64,000 bases of DNA from Akkermansia muciniphila (GCA_945874895.1 CAMCIC010000001.1:124001-188000), one strand, 5' to 3'. Positions 8,755 through 18,136 are shown, numbered from the stretch's first letter. Notes: a model not told the origin generated them from the letters alone. Program-made: numbers and translations.

Positions 8755-10113
8755 ATGACAATTTCTCCTCGCATCGCACGTATGCCTCCCTCACGGTTCG
8801 CATATATCATGAAACTTCCCGCATCTTGGCCATTGCACATCATATGGCTGCTCGTCTCTCTTGCCGCATTTCTCACAGGTTCGAGGCAACGCCCGGCATT
8901 CGGAATCACTGGAGATTCGGGCACAAGGGCATCGACTTCCGTTTTTGCCTCGGAGTCATCGACATCATCTGACTCGCCATCCTCGCAACAACGACGCAGG
9001 AGCACGAACAACGTTTCGACTGAGGAAAAAACCAGTGCACTGGCCCTGCAGCTTGGCGCCAACCTGAACGTCAGCCTAGAGTCCTTGGCGATACTCGCAC
9101 TGCGCGACCCCAGTCATGTCACAAGGCGCCTAGCCTTCGCGCGATTGCTCGAATCGATGACCCCAGAGAATGCCCATCAAGTTCGGCAGCAAATGACGGA
9201 AATGGGAGCAGATCGAGAACAATGGAGAGACTTCCAATACAGCCTAGGGGCGATGGTGGGTAAGTCCGCGTTCGAGGACCCGGAAAACAACAAGCGCGAT
9301 GGCGCACTCGCCGAGATTTTATCCGGCTGGGCCGCCGCCCAACCGCAGCAGGCGCTGGCGATGTGGGAAAATTTACCGAAAGAACTCGAGGGCAAGCGAG
9401 ACGAACTCACGCGTGGTCTGATCGGCGGACTGGCCGACACAAATCGTCCGATGGCGACCGCGCTGATACTGCGCCTGCAAGACCAAGGCTACAAAGACAC
9501 ACCCCGACTGATGGAAATGGTAGCGACCGAGACGCTGCGCGCCGATGGCGCGGAAGCGGCATCGATCTGGTCCGATCAGTTGCCAGATGGCGCCATGAAA
9601 GGAGCGGCCATGAATCGCATCGCTGGAGAGTATGCCCGCAAAAATCCGGAGGCCGCCGCCCAATGGGTCACAAGGTATGCGGATCAGGACTTTGCGGCTT
9701 CTACGATCGAACGCGTCACCCGACCATGGACCGAGCAAAATCCTGCTGCTGCCGTTGGTTGGCTGGAGTCTCTACCCGCAGGGCGAGGACAAAACGTGGG
9801 TTTGCAAACTGCCTTCAACGATTGGGAGGACCGCGACCCTGCCGCCGCCACGAAGTATCTCTCTTCGATGCCGAACTCTCCACAACGCGATACCTCGATC
9901 AGCGGTTTCACCAGCGGCTACGCTTGGCAGAATCCACAAATGGCGATTCAGTGGGCCGGCAGCATTTCCGATCCAAAATTACGCCAACGTTCTCTGACTC
10001 AGGCCGGCCAAATTTTCTTCCGACAAAATCCATCCGAAGCGACGAAATGGTTGCAAGGCAGTGGTCTCGCTCCCGCGATTCAGATACAAATCATGAATCC
10101 TCCCCAGCGTTGA
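8755..10113 (+). CDS. Membrane-anchored helical-repeat protein (452 aa)
   Basis: An N-terminal hydrophobic helix (LHIIWLLVSLAAFLTGS, near residues 27-43) is followed by a Ser/Thr-rich linker and a long array of degenerate helical repeats carrying recurring words such as NPEAAAQWV, NPAAAVGWL, DPAAATKYL and NPSEATKWL. Such arrays are frequent in Verrucomicrobia and probably form a superhelical binding surface outside the membrane; no enzymatic motif is seen. The start could also be the ATG at 8809, which places the hydrophobic helix closer to the N-terminus. It lies divergent from trmD, 87 bp apart. Confidence 0.7.
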   Translation: MTISPRIARMPPSRFAYIMKLPASWPLHIIWLLVSLAAFLTGSRQRPAFGITGDSGTRASTSVFASESSTSSDSPSSQQRRRSTNNVSTEEKTSALALQLGANLNVSLESLAILALRDPSHVTRRLAFARLLESMTPENAHQVRQQMTEMGADREQWRDFQYSLGAMVGKSAFEDPENNKRDGALAEILSGWAAAQPQQALAMWENLPKELEGKRDELTRGLIGGLADTNRPMATALILRLQDQGYKDTPRLMEMVATETLRADGAEAASIWSDQLPDGAMKGAAMNRIAGEYARKNPEAAAQWVTRYADQDFAASTIERVTRPWTEQNPAAAVGWLESLPAGRGQNVGLQTAFNDWEDRDPAAATKYLSSMPNSPQRDTSISGFTSGYAWQNPQMAIQWAGSISDPKLRQRSLTQAGQIFFRQNPSEATKWLQGSGLAPAIQIQIMNPPQR

Positions 10114-10153
10114 TTGCATTTTGAGGAACAGGCAGTAGCTTGCTTCATCCCGC

Positions 10154-10783
10154 ATGCATACCATCACTGCCGACGACATCAGCGCCATGGACAAACTCGT
10201 CCGTGTGCAGTTCGCCACTTCCCTGCCCGGAGCCAAGCCGATTGCTCTGATTGGCACCATCGATCCCCAGGGCCAGACCAACCTCGCCCCATTTTCCAGC
10301 GTGGTGCATCTCGGGTCGAATCCTGCTTTGCTCGGCATGATCAGCCGACCCGATTTAGTGGAGCGCCACACCTTGTCGAACATCCTCGCAACAAAGTGCT
10401 GGACCATCAATCATCTGCATCCAGACATTCTTGATGCCGCGCATCAATGCTCGGCGCGCTATCCGCGTGAGGTTTCGGAATTTTCTGCTACGGGTCTCAC
10501 CGAACACTATGTCGATGGCTTCTCGGCACCATTCGTCGCGGAGTCGCGCTTGCGGATCGGCATGACGCTCGAACAAATCATCGACATCACCGCCAACGGC
10601 ACGCAGATGATCATCGGACGTGTGGCTCTGGTCCAGACCCGCGATGCGATGCACGGCGATGGTTCGCTCGATCTTCCCGCCATGGAATGCCTGGCTTCCA
10701 CCGCGCTCGATACCTACTTCACCCTGCAACCCGAAGCCCGCCTCGCTTATGCCAAGGCCGATCGCGCACCGCGTCGTCTCTAA
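10154..10783 (+). CDS. Flavin reductase-like FMN-binding split-barrel protein
   Basis: A 209-aa protein of the flavin reductase-like family: an N-terminal segment with KPIALIGTIDPQGQTNLAPF (near residues 27-46), the typical TNLAPFSSV stretch that contacts the flavin, then a conserved barrel containing TITAD-like and RHTLSNI segments. Members bind FMN or FAD and often reduce free flavin with NAD(P)H. No signal peptide. Its stop is separated from the start of the photolyase/cryptochrome homologue by a single base, so the two are almost certainly co-translated, which suggests that it supplies reduced flavin to that neighbour (inference). Confidence 0.8.
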   Translation: MHTITADDISAMDKLVRVQFATSLPGAKPIALIGTIDPQGQTNLAPFSSVVHLGSNPALLGMISRPDLVERHTLSNILATKCWTINHLHPDILDAAHQCSARYPREVSEFSATGLTEHYVDGFSAPFVAESRLRIGMTLEQIIDITANGTQMIIGRVALVQTRDAMHGDGSLDLPAMECLASTALDTYFTLQPEARLAYAKADRAPRRL

Positions 10784-10784
10784 C

Positions 10785-12266
10785 ATGGAAGTGACTCTCA
10801 TTTATCCGCACCAACTCTTCGCCGTAAATCCTGCGGTAGCATCGCAGAGGCATGCTTTCCTGATCGAAGATCCGCTGTTTTTCGGAAATGATGAACACTG
10901 GCCCTGTGCCATGCATCAGCAAAAGCTTTTGCTGCATCGCTTATCGATGGAAAGCTATGCGTACAAACTCGAAAGCGCGGATTTGCAGGTAACACACGTC
11001 AAAATGACCGATCCAGCGCCTACTCATAGCGCGAAGTTGTTAGAAAAATACCTGCCGAAAAACATCAAGACGCTGCATGTGGTGGATCCGGTTGATGAAA
11101 TTCTCCTCCGTCGGTTGAGACGATTTGCTGCCGAGCGAGGCATTGCGCTTCATCTCTACGATTCACCGAATTTCTTGAGCCCGCAAGAATTCCTGCACAC
11201 CGCACTGGCAGGGAAGAAAAAACCTTTCATGGCGCGGTTTTATGAGGCGCAGAGAAAGCGTATGAAAATATTATTGGATCAAAACGATGGACCCATCGGA
11301 GGTCATTGGTCGTTCGATGCCGAGAACCGAGCCAGATTACCGAAACACCATGTCGTGCCGCGTGAACCACACGCACATTCGCAGGAATGGCAGCAAGCCG
11401 CACGTGAAATCGCAGCCACATTCCCTGAAAATCCCGGCTGTCTATCGGATTTCCGCTGGCCTGTCACCCATGAGCAAGCGGAAGAGTGGTTGCAGCAATT
11501 CGTCATCGAACGCCTGTATGACTTCGGGATCTACGAGGATGCCATCGCCGTCGAATACACTTTTCTCTATCACTCCGCCATTACCCCCGCCCTGAACATC
11601 GGACTCCTGCATCCGCAACAAGTGATCGACGCCGTGATGGCGCATGCTGAACGCGTGCCGATCAATTCGTTAGAGGGATTTATCCGTCAAGTCATCGGCT
11701 GGCGCGAGTTCATGCGTGGCATCTATCAATTCCACGGCAACTCGATTCGCCGAAAAAACTTCTGGAACTTCACGCGGCGCATGCCTCGTTCCTGCTATGA
11801 CGGCACGACTGGCATAGCGCCTGTGGATCGCGTGATCCATCTTCTACTGCGCGAGGGCTATTGTCACCACATCGAACGGCTCATGGTGTTAGGAAATTTT
11901 TTCCTGCTCTGCCGCATTCACCCCGAAGATGTGTATCGCTGGTTCATGGAGATGTTTGTCGATTCCTACGATTGGGTCATGGTGCCCAATGTCTATGGCA
12001 TGTCGCAATTTGCCGATGGCGGGACTTTCACCACGAAGCCCTATCTTTCGGGATCGAACTATCTCAAAAAAATGTCCAACGAAGCAAGTGGCCCATGGTG
12101 CGAGATCTGGGACGGGTTGTTCTGGTCTTTCATTGACGAGCACTCTTCCTTTTTCCTGAAAAATCCGCGCCTATCGATGATGGTGCGCACATGGGAAAAA
12201 ATGAACGGAGACAAACGCGAAAATCACCTAAGGACAGCTCAGGATTTTTTGGAAAAGTTGATTTGA
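10785..12266 (+). CDS. Photolyase/cryptochrome homologue of the FeS-BCP (PhrB-like) group, lacking Fe-S cysteines
   Basis: A 493-aa protein with the Rossmann-like N-terminal domain (about 1-130) and the helical FAD-binding domain of deoxyribodipyrimidine photolyase-related proteins. Hallmarks include GFIRQVIGWREFMRG (298-312), HHIERLMVLGNF (361-372) and YGMSQFADGG (404-413). In PhrB-type proteins a loop with three cysteines follows KPYISGSNYI..MS and a fourth lies in a TGMxC motif; together they hold a 4Fe-4S cluster. Here the loop (431-447) is about ten residues shorter and has only Cys439, and TGMxC reads TGIAP. The cluster is therefore probably absent. Start ATG 10785 is one base after the flavin reductase-like gene. 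Confidence 0.88.
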   Translation: MEVTLIYPHQLFAVNPAVASQRHAFLIEDPLFFGNDEHWPCAMHQQKLLLHRLSMESYAYKLESADLQVTHVKMTDPAPTHSAKLLEKYLPKNIKTLHVVDPVDEILLRRLRRFAAERGIALHLYDSPNFLSPQEFLHTALAGKKKPFMARFYEAQRKRMKILLDQNDGPIGGHWSFDAENRARLPKHHVVPREPHAHSQEWQQAAREIAATFPENPGCLSDFRWPVTHEQAEEWLQQFVIERLYDFGIYEDAIAVEYTFLYHSAITPALNIGLLHPQQVIDAVMAHAERVPINSLEGFIRQVIGWREFMRGIYQFHGNSIRRKNFWNFTRRMPRSCYDGTTGIAPVDRVIHLLLREGYCHHIERLMVLGNFFLLCRIHPEDVYRWFMEMFVDSYDWVMVPNVYGMSQFADGGTFTTKPYLSGSNYLKKMSNEASGPWCEIWDGLFWSFIDEHSSFFLKNPRLSMMVRTWEKMNGDKRENHLRTAQDFLEKLI

Positions 12267-13577
12267 TCATTTCCACTCGATCGCGCCTATGTCCGGTTTT
12301 CTGCCGCGAAACGGGCGACCTGCATCAAGGCCCGCATCAATGAGGACGGAACTTGGCTTCGGTCGAAGAAAATCGATTTCAGGCAAATCTCCATTGGGTT
12401 GGCGTGGGCGCATCAGTTGCTTTTCATCGACGCTTTCCACCTCACGCTCTTTCACGAGCGACTTGAAATCGAAGGAGTTGTGGCTCACCTCACACTGGGT
12501 GCGATCGAGTTGATCGATCTCCTTGCTGCTACCCAGACCCAAGTTGTTTTTCAGCACATGCCCGTAACCCGGCACATCCGTGGCAGGATCGCGCAAGCGC
12601 CCGAGCATGTTGTAATTGCAACGATTCCGATAGGCACTGTTGTGAATGAAGTCGATACCACCGACCTGATGATTGGAGTAAAACCCGCCGGACTTGTTGC
12701 GTGCCGCGATACAGCCGATCACGCGATGCCGAGGAATCACCCTGGGCAAACGGTCGGCAGGAGTGTAGGCATAACCGCCAACCTTGAAGCCATTTCCATC
12801 GCCCAGCACCTCGAATTTCTTCCCAAAACCATTGTAAAATGCCCAGCAATTTTCTAACAAAACAGGCTCACTGGTATTGATAGAATCAAAGCCGTCATCG
12901 CTATTCAACCAAGCACGACAACCGCGAAACACGTTGTTCACGCTGCCCCGCGGCACGTGAAAGCCAAAGCCATCGACATTGCCACCGCGACCACCCTCGG
13001 ACGTGTTATCGTGATTCTGATAGGCATCGCAGTTCAAAACCAGATTGTTCGAGCCACGACCCAGCCAAAAACCGATTCCTTGTCCATCGCGCATGACGAG
13101 TCTCTCGAAGACATTGTCATTGCCGAGGTTTTCCACGTTGATCGATTGTGTGTGACCTTTGATCGTCACCTGAACGCCGACGAGCGAAATGCCGCGAAAA
13201 TGCAACCAAGATCCCCTCACACTGAAGGCATGGACGCGCAGGCCAGCAGGTCTTACTTGAGAAAAGTCCATGATGACTTCCTCGTTTTGATAGGCCTCAT
13301 AGCGGATCGGCTTCCCCTTCTCCCCACTCCGATCGAAAAGGCATACCAAAGCGCGCGAACTCTCTTTCTTGGCGATCTGCTCCTCGCTGACTTGGTAAAT
13401 TCCACCTCGAAGATAGACAAGGTCTCCTGGCTTGACTGATTTTTGCGCGCGCATCAGCGTGGCGAAGGGGCGTGCGAGAGATCCTTCATGGGCATCATTG
13501 CCATGAGGTGCCACAACAAAAATAGCAGCGGGCAAATGACTCACCCATGTGATGAAAAAGAACAAACGCAAAATCAT
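12267..13577 (-). CDS. Secreted right-handed beta-helix protein, polysaccharide lyase family 9-like
   Basis: A 436-aa protein with a signal peptide (about 1-17, ending LPAA) followed by the opening VAPHGNDAHEGSLARPFATL typical of secreted parallel beta-helix enzymes. Multiple rungs follow, and SDDGFDSINTSEP near residue 225 resembles the calcium-binding DDGFD segment of PL9 pectate lyases. It ends in a DIGAIEW motif often seen in such proteins. The likely role is beta-elimination of an acidic polysaccharide outside the cell, fitting the sulfatases elsewhere in the window. The stop abuts the convergent photolyase-homologue stop with no spacer. Confidence 0.8.
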   Translation of the reverse strand: MILRLFFFITWVSHLPAAIFVVAPHGNDAHEGSLARPFATLMRAQKSVKPGDLVYLRGGIYQVSEEQIAKKESSRALVCLFDRSGEKGKPIRYEAYQNEEVIMDFSQVRPAGLRVHAFSVRGSWLHFRGISLVGVQVTIKGHTQSINVENLGNDNVFERLVMRDGQGIGFWLGRGSNNLVLNCDAYQNHDNTSEGGRGGNVDGFGFHVPRGSVNNVFRGCRAWLNSDDGFDSINTSEPVLLENCWAFYNGFGKKFEVLGDGNGFKVGGYAYTPADRLPRVIPRHRVIGCIAARNKSGGFYSNHQVGGIDFIHNSAYRNRCNYNMLGRLRDPATDVPGYGHVLKNNLGLGSSKEIDQLDRTQCEVSHNSFDFKSLVKEREVESVDEKQLMRPRQPNGDLPEIDFLRPKPSSVLIDAGLDAGRPFRGRKPDIGAIEWK

Positions 13578-13673
13578 GGGTGTGATTTACCGTTTTGATT
13601 CGCATCATCTGTCATGGGTATCGAATCCATTCTGTCATCGGTAGCATTTGCGAATCGATGAAAGGCAAAAGAT

Positions 13674-13692
13674 TGTAAAGACAGTGTAAAAA
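13674..13692 (-). promoter_or_regulatory. Direct-repeat box TTTTTACA-N3-TCTTTACA (reverse orientation)
   Basis: Read on the minus strand this is two TTTACA-containing 8-mers starting 11 bp apart, matching the box at 2051-2069. It ends 62 bp upstream of the peroxidase ATG. Two CTGTCAT words at 13609 and 13632 lie further upstream. The same OmpR/PhoB-type geometry suggests a shared regulator; this is untested. Confidence 0.4.
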
Positions 13693-13753
13693 CTCTCGGC
13701 TCGCGCGAAATCATTTGCATGATGGTATTGCGTTACAAAAACATGCCCACATT

Positions 13754-15121
13754 ATGAAAACAAAAAACATGATCACCATCGGGCTCATGGCGGGAATTCA
13801 TTTTCTTGCCCATGCACAAGTCGGGACCACGAATACTCCAGGAGTGGTCGATTTGACAAAGCTCGCGAATTACGCCAGCCAATCGAAACCGGTTTACATC
13901 ACACGAACCAACACACCGGTGGCCAATCAGATCACGAACGCTGGTGCCACTCTGGGGCGGGTGATGTTTTACGACAAAAGACTTTCGCGCAACAGCGCGG
14001 TCAGCTGTTCTTCTTGTCATCAACAAGCCAATGCCTTTGGTGACACCGCACTGGCCAGCACCGGAGTGAGCGGCTCCACAGGCCGACACTCGATGCGGTT
14101 GGTCAATGCCGGATTTGCGACGGAAAGCAAATTCTTCTGGGACGAGAGAGCGGCAACTTTGGAAGCGCAAACCACGCAACCGGTGCGCGATCACGCCGAG
14201 ATGGGTTTCAGCGGAAGCAGCGGCGATCCAACCTTCGCGGATCTTGTGACGAGGCTTTCCGCGATTTCGGAATACCGCGTGTTATTTGCCATGACCTATG
14301 GTTCCGCTACGATCACGGAAACTCGCATTCAAAACGCTTTGGCCCAGTTCGTTCGCAGCATTCAGTCATTTGACTCGAAGTATGATGCCGGTCGTGCCCA
14401 AGCCTCCGACAATCAACCATTCCCCAACTTCACACCACAGGAAAATGCTGGTAAGGCGCTGTTTATCAATCCTCCTGGACCAGGCGGTGGAGCTGGTTGC
14501 GCAGGATGTCACGTGCCGCCGGAATTTTCCATCGATCCGAACAGCCGGAACAACGGCGTGACTGGATCGATCGGCGGAGGAACCGATCTCACCAACACCC
14601 GATCGCCCAGCCTGCGCGACATGGTCGGACCTAACGGAAAATCGAACGGTCCGCTCATGCATCACGGCGGTCAGGCCACGATCGCAGATTTGATCAATCA
14701 CTACAATTTGATCCCGGGAGACAACACCAATCTCGATCCTCGGTTGCGCCGTCCGGGAGGAGCGTTGCAAAACCTGAACCTGACTCAACAGCAAAAAGAC
14801 CAACTTGCCGCGTTTCTGCGCACGCTGACGGGCAGCAACGTCTACACTGACGTGAAGTGGTCGAGCCCCTTCACTGCGAGCAACCAGTTGACTCTCATCA
14901 TCCTTCCTGAAAGCGCCGTCAAGATGACTCGAAACCCGAACAACACTCTCACGTTGCAATGCCAAGCGGCCGCCGGTCTGAACTATCGCATGGAAAGTTC
15001 GACCAATCTCAAAGACTGGGTCCTCATGGAGCAGGTCGCATCAGGCCCCACAGGGGTCATTGAGAAAACCGTGCCCATCGCCAGCAATGCCACGTTTTAT
15101 CGATTCACCTACACGCCGTAA
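13754..15121 (+). CDS. Di-haem cytochrome c peroxidase family protein (MauG/CcpA-like)
   Basis: About 455 aa from ATG 13754, which directly opens a signal peptide (MKTKNMITIGLMAGIHFLAHA); a frame start at 13715 is less likely. Two haem c sites are visible: CSSCH at 85-89 and CAGCH at 249-253, in the spacing of bacterial di-haem peroxidases. The segment LMHHGGQATIADLINHYN fits the second-haem region. These periplasmic enzymes reduce hydrogen peroxide or oxidise protein partners. A C-terminal extension of about 75 residues (YRMESSTNLKDWVL) resembles a beta-sandwich module common at the ends of verrucomicrobial secreted proteins. It is monocistronic, ended by a strong terminator. Confidence 0.9.
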   Translation: MKTKNMITIGLMAGIHFLAHAQVGTTNTPGVVDLTKLANYASQSKPVYITRTNTPVANQITNAGATLGRVMFYDKRLSRNSAVSCSSCHQQANAFGDTALASTGVSGSTGRHSMRLVNAGFATESKFFWDERAATLEAQTTQPVRDHAEMGFSGSSGDPTFADLVTRLSAISEYRVLFAMTYGSATITETRIQNALAQFVRSIQSFDSKYDAGRAQASDNQPFPNFTPQENAGKALFINPPGPGGGAGCAGCHVPPEFSIDPNSRNNGVTGSIGGGTDLTNTRSPSLRDMVGPNGKSNGPLMHHGGQATIADLINHYNLIPGDNTNLDPRLRRPGGALQNLNLTQQQKDQLAAFLRTLTGSNVYTDVKWSSPFTASNQLTLIILPESAVKMTRNPNNTLTLQCQAAAGLNYRMESSTNLKDWVLMEQVASGPTGVIEKTVPIASNATFYRFTYTP

Positions 15122-15143
15122 ATGTGAGACACCGCATTTCATC

Positions 15144-15178
15144 AAAAAACCCGGTTCGCCATGCGAACCGGGTTTTTT
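15144..15178. terminator. Bidirectional intrinsic terminator
   Basis: A 16-bp perfect inverted repeat (AAAAAACCCGGTTCGC with its complement) around a 3-nt loop. It has T-runs in both directions and lies between the peroxidase stop and the convergent TIGR04073 gene, so it can end both transcripts. Confidence 0.95.
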
Positions 15179-15199
15179 CGTAAACGCGCCAACCGGTGA

Positions 15200-15631
15200 T
15201 TACCAGGTTTGCGAGCGTGAGTGTGAGTAGTAGCTATCAAAGCCAAGCTCAGGGGGGAACTCCGAAAGACCCTGAGAAGGAGACATTTCAATGCGACCGT
15301 CTTGACCGCAATTTTCATATGGCTGCTTGTACGTGCCACGATAGGTAGGGCAGGTAAAGGTCACCAGCTCATAGAAACCGTAACCAAGACGACGAAGCGC
15401 GCGGTTGGTGCCATCAACCGCACCATAGGCAGTCCCTCCCTTACGTCCGTAGGTATCAGTTTTGCGGACAACGCTCTCGGGGATTTCGACAAAGCCATAC
15501 ATGATATTCGACAGGGCACGACCCAACTTGCGGGTAGGCGTGTAGTCGGCACCTGGAGGAGCTTGGATATCAGCGGAAACCAGTCCCGTGAGGGCGATCA
15601 GAGTGGAGGCAAGAAGCGTAAGTTTTTTCAT
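15200..15631 (-). CDS. Exosortase system-associated protein, TIGR04073 family
   Basis: A 143-aa protein with a signal peptide (MKKLTLLASTLIALTGLVSA). The mature part contains the characteristic RKLGRALSNIMYGFVEIPE (about 34-52), then GTAYGAVDGTNRALRRLGYG and a C-terminal segment with two cysteines. This small family occurs in genomes that carry exosortase/PEP-CTERM systems; its biochemical role is unknown. The PEP-CTERM protein at 53954-54868 shows that such a system operates here, though no exosortase gene is in the window. Confidence 0.85.
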   Translation of the reverse strand: MKKLTLLASTLIALTGLVSADIQAPPGADYTPTRKLGRALSNIMYGFVEIPESVVRKTDTYGRKGGTAYGAVDGTNRALRRLGYGFYELVTFTCPTYRGTYKQPYENCGQDGRIEMSPSQGLSEFPPELGFDSYYSHSRSQTW

Positions 15632-15741
15632 GCTGGGAAGGAGTGTAGGGTGCGGAGGTCGGAGTTGGCAACCGCAAAATGAAAAAAAACGCGCTTTTTT
15701 GGCGGTCTCTGCGCAAGCGCCGCAGACCGCCTACTTGGCCA

Positions 15742-16938
15742 TCAGAGAAGATACTTGCTCGCTTGCTCGACGTCTTTGTCTCCGCGTCCGGAGAGATTGG
15801 CAATGATGATATCGGTTTTTGGCAACAGCGGCGCGATCTTGTGAACGTAAGCCATGGCGTGAGAACTTTCCAAAGCAGGCAAAATCCCCTCGGTGGTCGC
15901 GAGAGTTTTGAAAGCAGCCAGAGCCTCGGTGTCAGTCGCGTAGGTATATTCTACCCGTCCGATGCTTTGCAAGTACGCGTGTTCTGGGCCAATCGCGGCG
16001 TAGTCAAGACCTGCACTGACAGAGTGGGTCAGTTCAATTTGGCCGTCATCATTTGCCAGCAACCACGTTTTCGTGCCTTGGAGCACGCCGAGCTTGCCAC
16101 CTTGGAAACGGGCAGCGTGGCGTTCCGGTAAAATGCCATCTCCGCCTGCCTCGACTCCGACCATGCGCACATCTGCATCGTTCAAAAATGGGTGAAAAAG
16201 CCCCATTGCATTCGATCCACCGCCGACACAGGCTACAAGCATGCTGGGCAGTCGACCTTCCTTCTCGAGAATCTGCTGGCGCGCCTCGATGCCGATCACG
16301 CGATGGAAATCGCGCACCATCATGGGAAACGGGTGGGAACCGAGAGCGGAGCCGATGATGTAATGTGTGTTATCTACCGTGGCGACCCAATCGCGCATGG
16401 CTTCATTGACCGCTTCTTTCAGGGTTGCCTGACCGGCGGTGACGGGCACGACTTTGGCGCCCATCAAGCGCATACGAGCGACATTGAGAGCCTGTCGCTC
16501 CATATCCACCGCGCCCATGTAGACCACACATTCCATGCCAAAACGAGCGCAGACGGTGGCAGTGGCGACGCCGTGCTGGCCTGCTCCGGTTTCGGCAATG
16601 ATGCGGGTTTTACCCAGACGTTTGGCGAGCAGGATTTGCCCGAGCGCGTTGTTGATTTTGTGAGCGCCGGTATGAAGGAGATCTTCGCGTTTGAGATAAA
16701 TTTTTGCTCCGCCCAGATTCTCCGTCCAACGCTGTGCATAATAAAGCGGGGTGGGACGGCCGACATAATTGTGAAGCAATTGGTCGAGCTCCAACTGAAA
16801 CGCCGGATCCTGACGTGCTTTTTCGTAAGCCTGAGCCAGATCCTGCAAGGGCGTCATCAGGGTTTCTGGAACAAACATGCCACCGAAGGGGCCGAAATGA
16901 CCGGTGGCATCAGGAACAGTCGGGAGCAAGTCAGGCAT
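15742..16938 (-). CDS. trpB: Tryptophan synthase beta chain
   Basis: Condenses indole with L-serine to tryptophan, using pyridoxal phosphate. The 398-aa protein has the conserved start [15 protein letters not shown], the PLP lysine in HKINNALGQ (near residue 92), the ETGAGQHG loop and the phosphate-binding GGGSNAMG. It is full length. No trpA lies beside it, so the tryptophan genes are dispersed in this genome, or at least trpB is separated here. A hairpin occupies its leader at 16963-16996. Confidence 0.97.
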   Translation of the reverse strand: MPDLLPTVPDATGHFGPFGGMFVPETLMTPLQDLAQAYEKARQDPAFQLELDQLLHNYVGRPTPLYYAQRWTENLGGAKIYLKREDLLHTGAHKINNALGQILLAKRLGKTRIIAETGAGQHGVATATVCARFGMECVVYMGAVDMERQALNVARMRLMGAKVVPVTAGQATLKEAVNEAMRDWVATVDNTHYIIGSALGSHPFPMMVRDFHRVIGIEARQQILEKEGRLPSMLVACVGGGSNAMGLFHPFLNDADVRMVGVEAGGDGILPERHAARFQGGKLGVLQGTKTWLLANDDGQIELTHSVSAGLDYAAIGPEHAYLQSIGRVEYTYATDTEALAAFKTLATTEGILPALESSHAMAYVHKIAPLLPKTDIIIANLSGRGDKDVEQASKYLL

Positions 16939-16962
16939 CGCGTTGACAATGAAACAGATTCC

Positions 16963-16996
16963 CTCGCCTTGTCAAAAGCGATTTTGCCTTGGCGAG
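16963..16996 (-). promoter_or_regulatory. Hairpin in the trpB leader
   Basis: A two-part inverted repeat about 25 nt upstream of the trpB start: outer stem CTCGCC/GGCGAG, a 4x4 internal loop, inner stem CAAAA/TTTTG and a 4-nt loop. It could be a leader structure affecting trpB expression or a bidirectional hairpin shared with the divergent gene. No Trp-rich leader peptide or T-box features are seen. Confidence 0.3.
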
Positions 16997-17027
16997 CAAG
17001 CATTCTCGCATTTTCCTTGAACTAGCC

Positions 17028-17522
17028 ATGATCCTGTGCGAGTCAAAACACATGGCTGCACGCTCCACTCATTCTCCGGGTCACGTGTTCGCGCCGACCA
17101 CCTGGATCGGCACGATGTCACTGGCATGGGTCGTGGGCATGGACACCCTAGGCTACTGGGAATCGCTCAACGCTTATGCGACCGCTTGGACATCGCGACT
17201 AGGAGAGGGCATGCGCGACCTCCCAGCCTGGATGATCCTCCTGGCGACCATCTTTCTGGCTTATCTACTGCCCTTCCTCATGTTATCTACATCGCATGGA
17301 TGGCGGCGTCTCATTTTGTGGATCAGCATGACACTTCTCACGGCCGCTTGGCTTCCGGTTTTAGCCTTGGCAGGTTGGAAATTTTCACCCGCCATGCCTA
17401 TCATCACGCTTGTGTGGAGTGGCATCTGTGCATTCATCTACGCCCAAAGGCATCCGCTGCCGTGCGAGATGCCAGCGGTTTCATCCTCTGTGATTGAGCC
17501 AAGTTCTGCCGCTGAAATCTAA
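17028..17522 (+). CDS. Small integral membrane protein of unknown function (164 aa)
   Basis: Unrecognised. It has three clear hydrophobic helices, about residues 60-80 (WMILLATIFLAYLLPFLML), 90-115 and 120-140, after a moderately polar N-terminal region. The ATG at 17028 is chosen; 16989 and 17052 are alternatives in the same frame. Its stop lies 5 bp before recR, so the two genes are likely co-transcribed, but no functional link is evident. Confidence 0.6.
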   Translation: MILCESKHMAARSTHSPGHVFAPTTWIGTMSLAWVVGMDTLGYWESLNAYATAWTSRLGEGMRDLPAWMILLATIFLAYLLPFLMLSTSHGWRRLILWISMTLLTAAWLPVLALAGWKFSPAMPIITLVWSGICAFIYAQRHPLPCEMPAVSSSVIEPSSAAEI

Positions 17523-17527
17523 ATTCC

Positions 17528-18136
17528 ATGGCCCGAGTCGAATATCCCACCGCAGTGCAAGAACTGGTTGCCGAACTCAAGCGTCTGCCAGGCGTGGGTC
17601 CGCGCAGTGCGGAGCGCATGGCTGTCTGGCTACTGCAGAGCAAACGTGCCGAGCCCCTGTCCTTAGCGAGAGCACTGGAGCGAGCAGAACAAGAGCTCTG
17701 TCTTTGCGATCGCTGCGGATTTTTCGCAACTGCAGATGCATGTCTGGCCTGCGATGAATCCAAACGCGATGGCTCGGTGATTTGTGTGGTCGAGCAACCG
17801 ACCGACGTGCTGCCCATGGAGAGGTCGGGATCGTTCCGCGGGGTGTATCATTGCCTCGGGGGTCGACTCTCCCCACTGGATCATGTGACACCGGATGATT
17901 TGCGCATCGAGCCCTTGATGCGTCGAGCGAGAGCAGGAGTAGAAATCATACTGGCTCTGGGTTCGGACGTGGAAGGCGAAACCACAGCCCATTACCTCGC
18001 TGGTGAACTGCGGGGGCGTGGTTGCCGCATCACGCGCATTGCCCAAGGCTTACCCGCGGGTGGTGGATTGGAGCATGCCGATGAACTGACATTGATGCGT
18101 GCGATGCAGGGTCGTCGTGAATGGAACGAAAGCTAA
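17528..18136 (+). CDS. recR: Recombination mediator protein RecR
   Basis: Part of the RecFOR pathway, which loads RecA onto gapped DNA. The 202-aa protein has the helix-hairpin-helix LPGVGPRSAERMAVWLL (20-36), a four-cysteine zinc site (Cys60, Cys63, Cys72, Cys75), the TOPRIM domain starting CVVEQPTDV, and the C-terminal Walker-B-like ITRIAQGLPAGGGLEHAD. Length is normal. In many bacteria recR follows dnaX-ybaB; here that pair is about 30 kb away on the other strand. Confidence 0.97.
   Translation: MARVEYPTAVQELVAELKRLPGVGPRSAERMAVWLLQSKRAEPLSLARALERAEQELCLCDRCGFFATADACLACDESKRDGSVICVVEQPTDVLPMERSGSFRGVYHCLGGRLSPLDHVTPDDLRIEPLMRRARAGVEIILALGSDVEGETTAHYLAGELRGRGCRITRIAQGLPAGGGLEHADELTLMRAMQGRREWNES

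Noticed and set aside
13609-13638. Two CTGTCAT words resembling an E. coli Pho box
   Set aside because: They are 23 bp apart, which breaks the 11/22-bp period; likely chance, although noted beside the TTTACA box.
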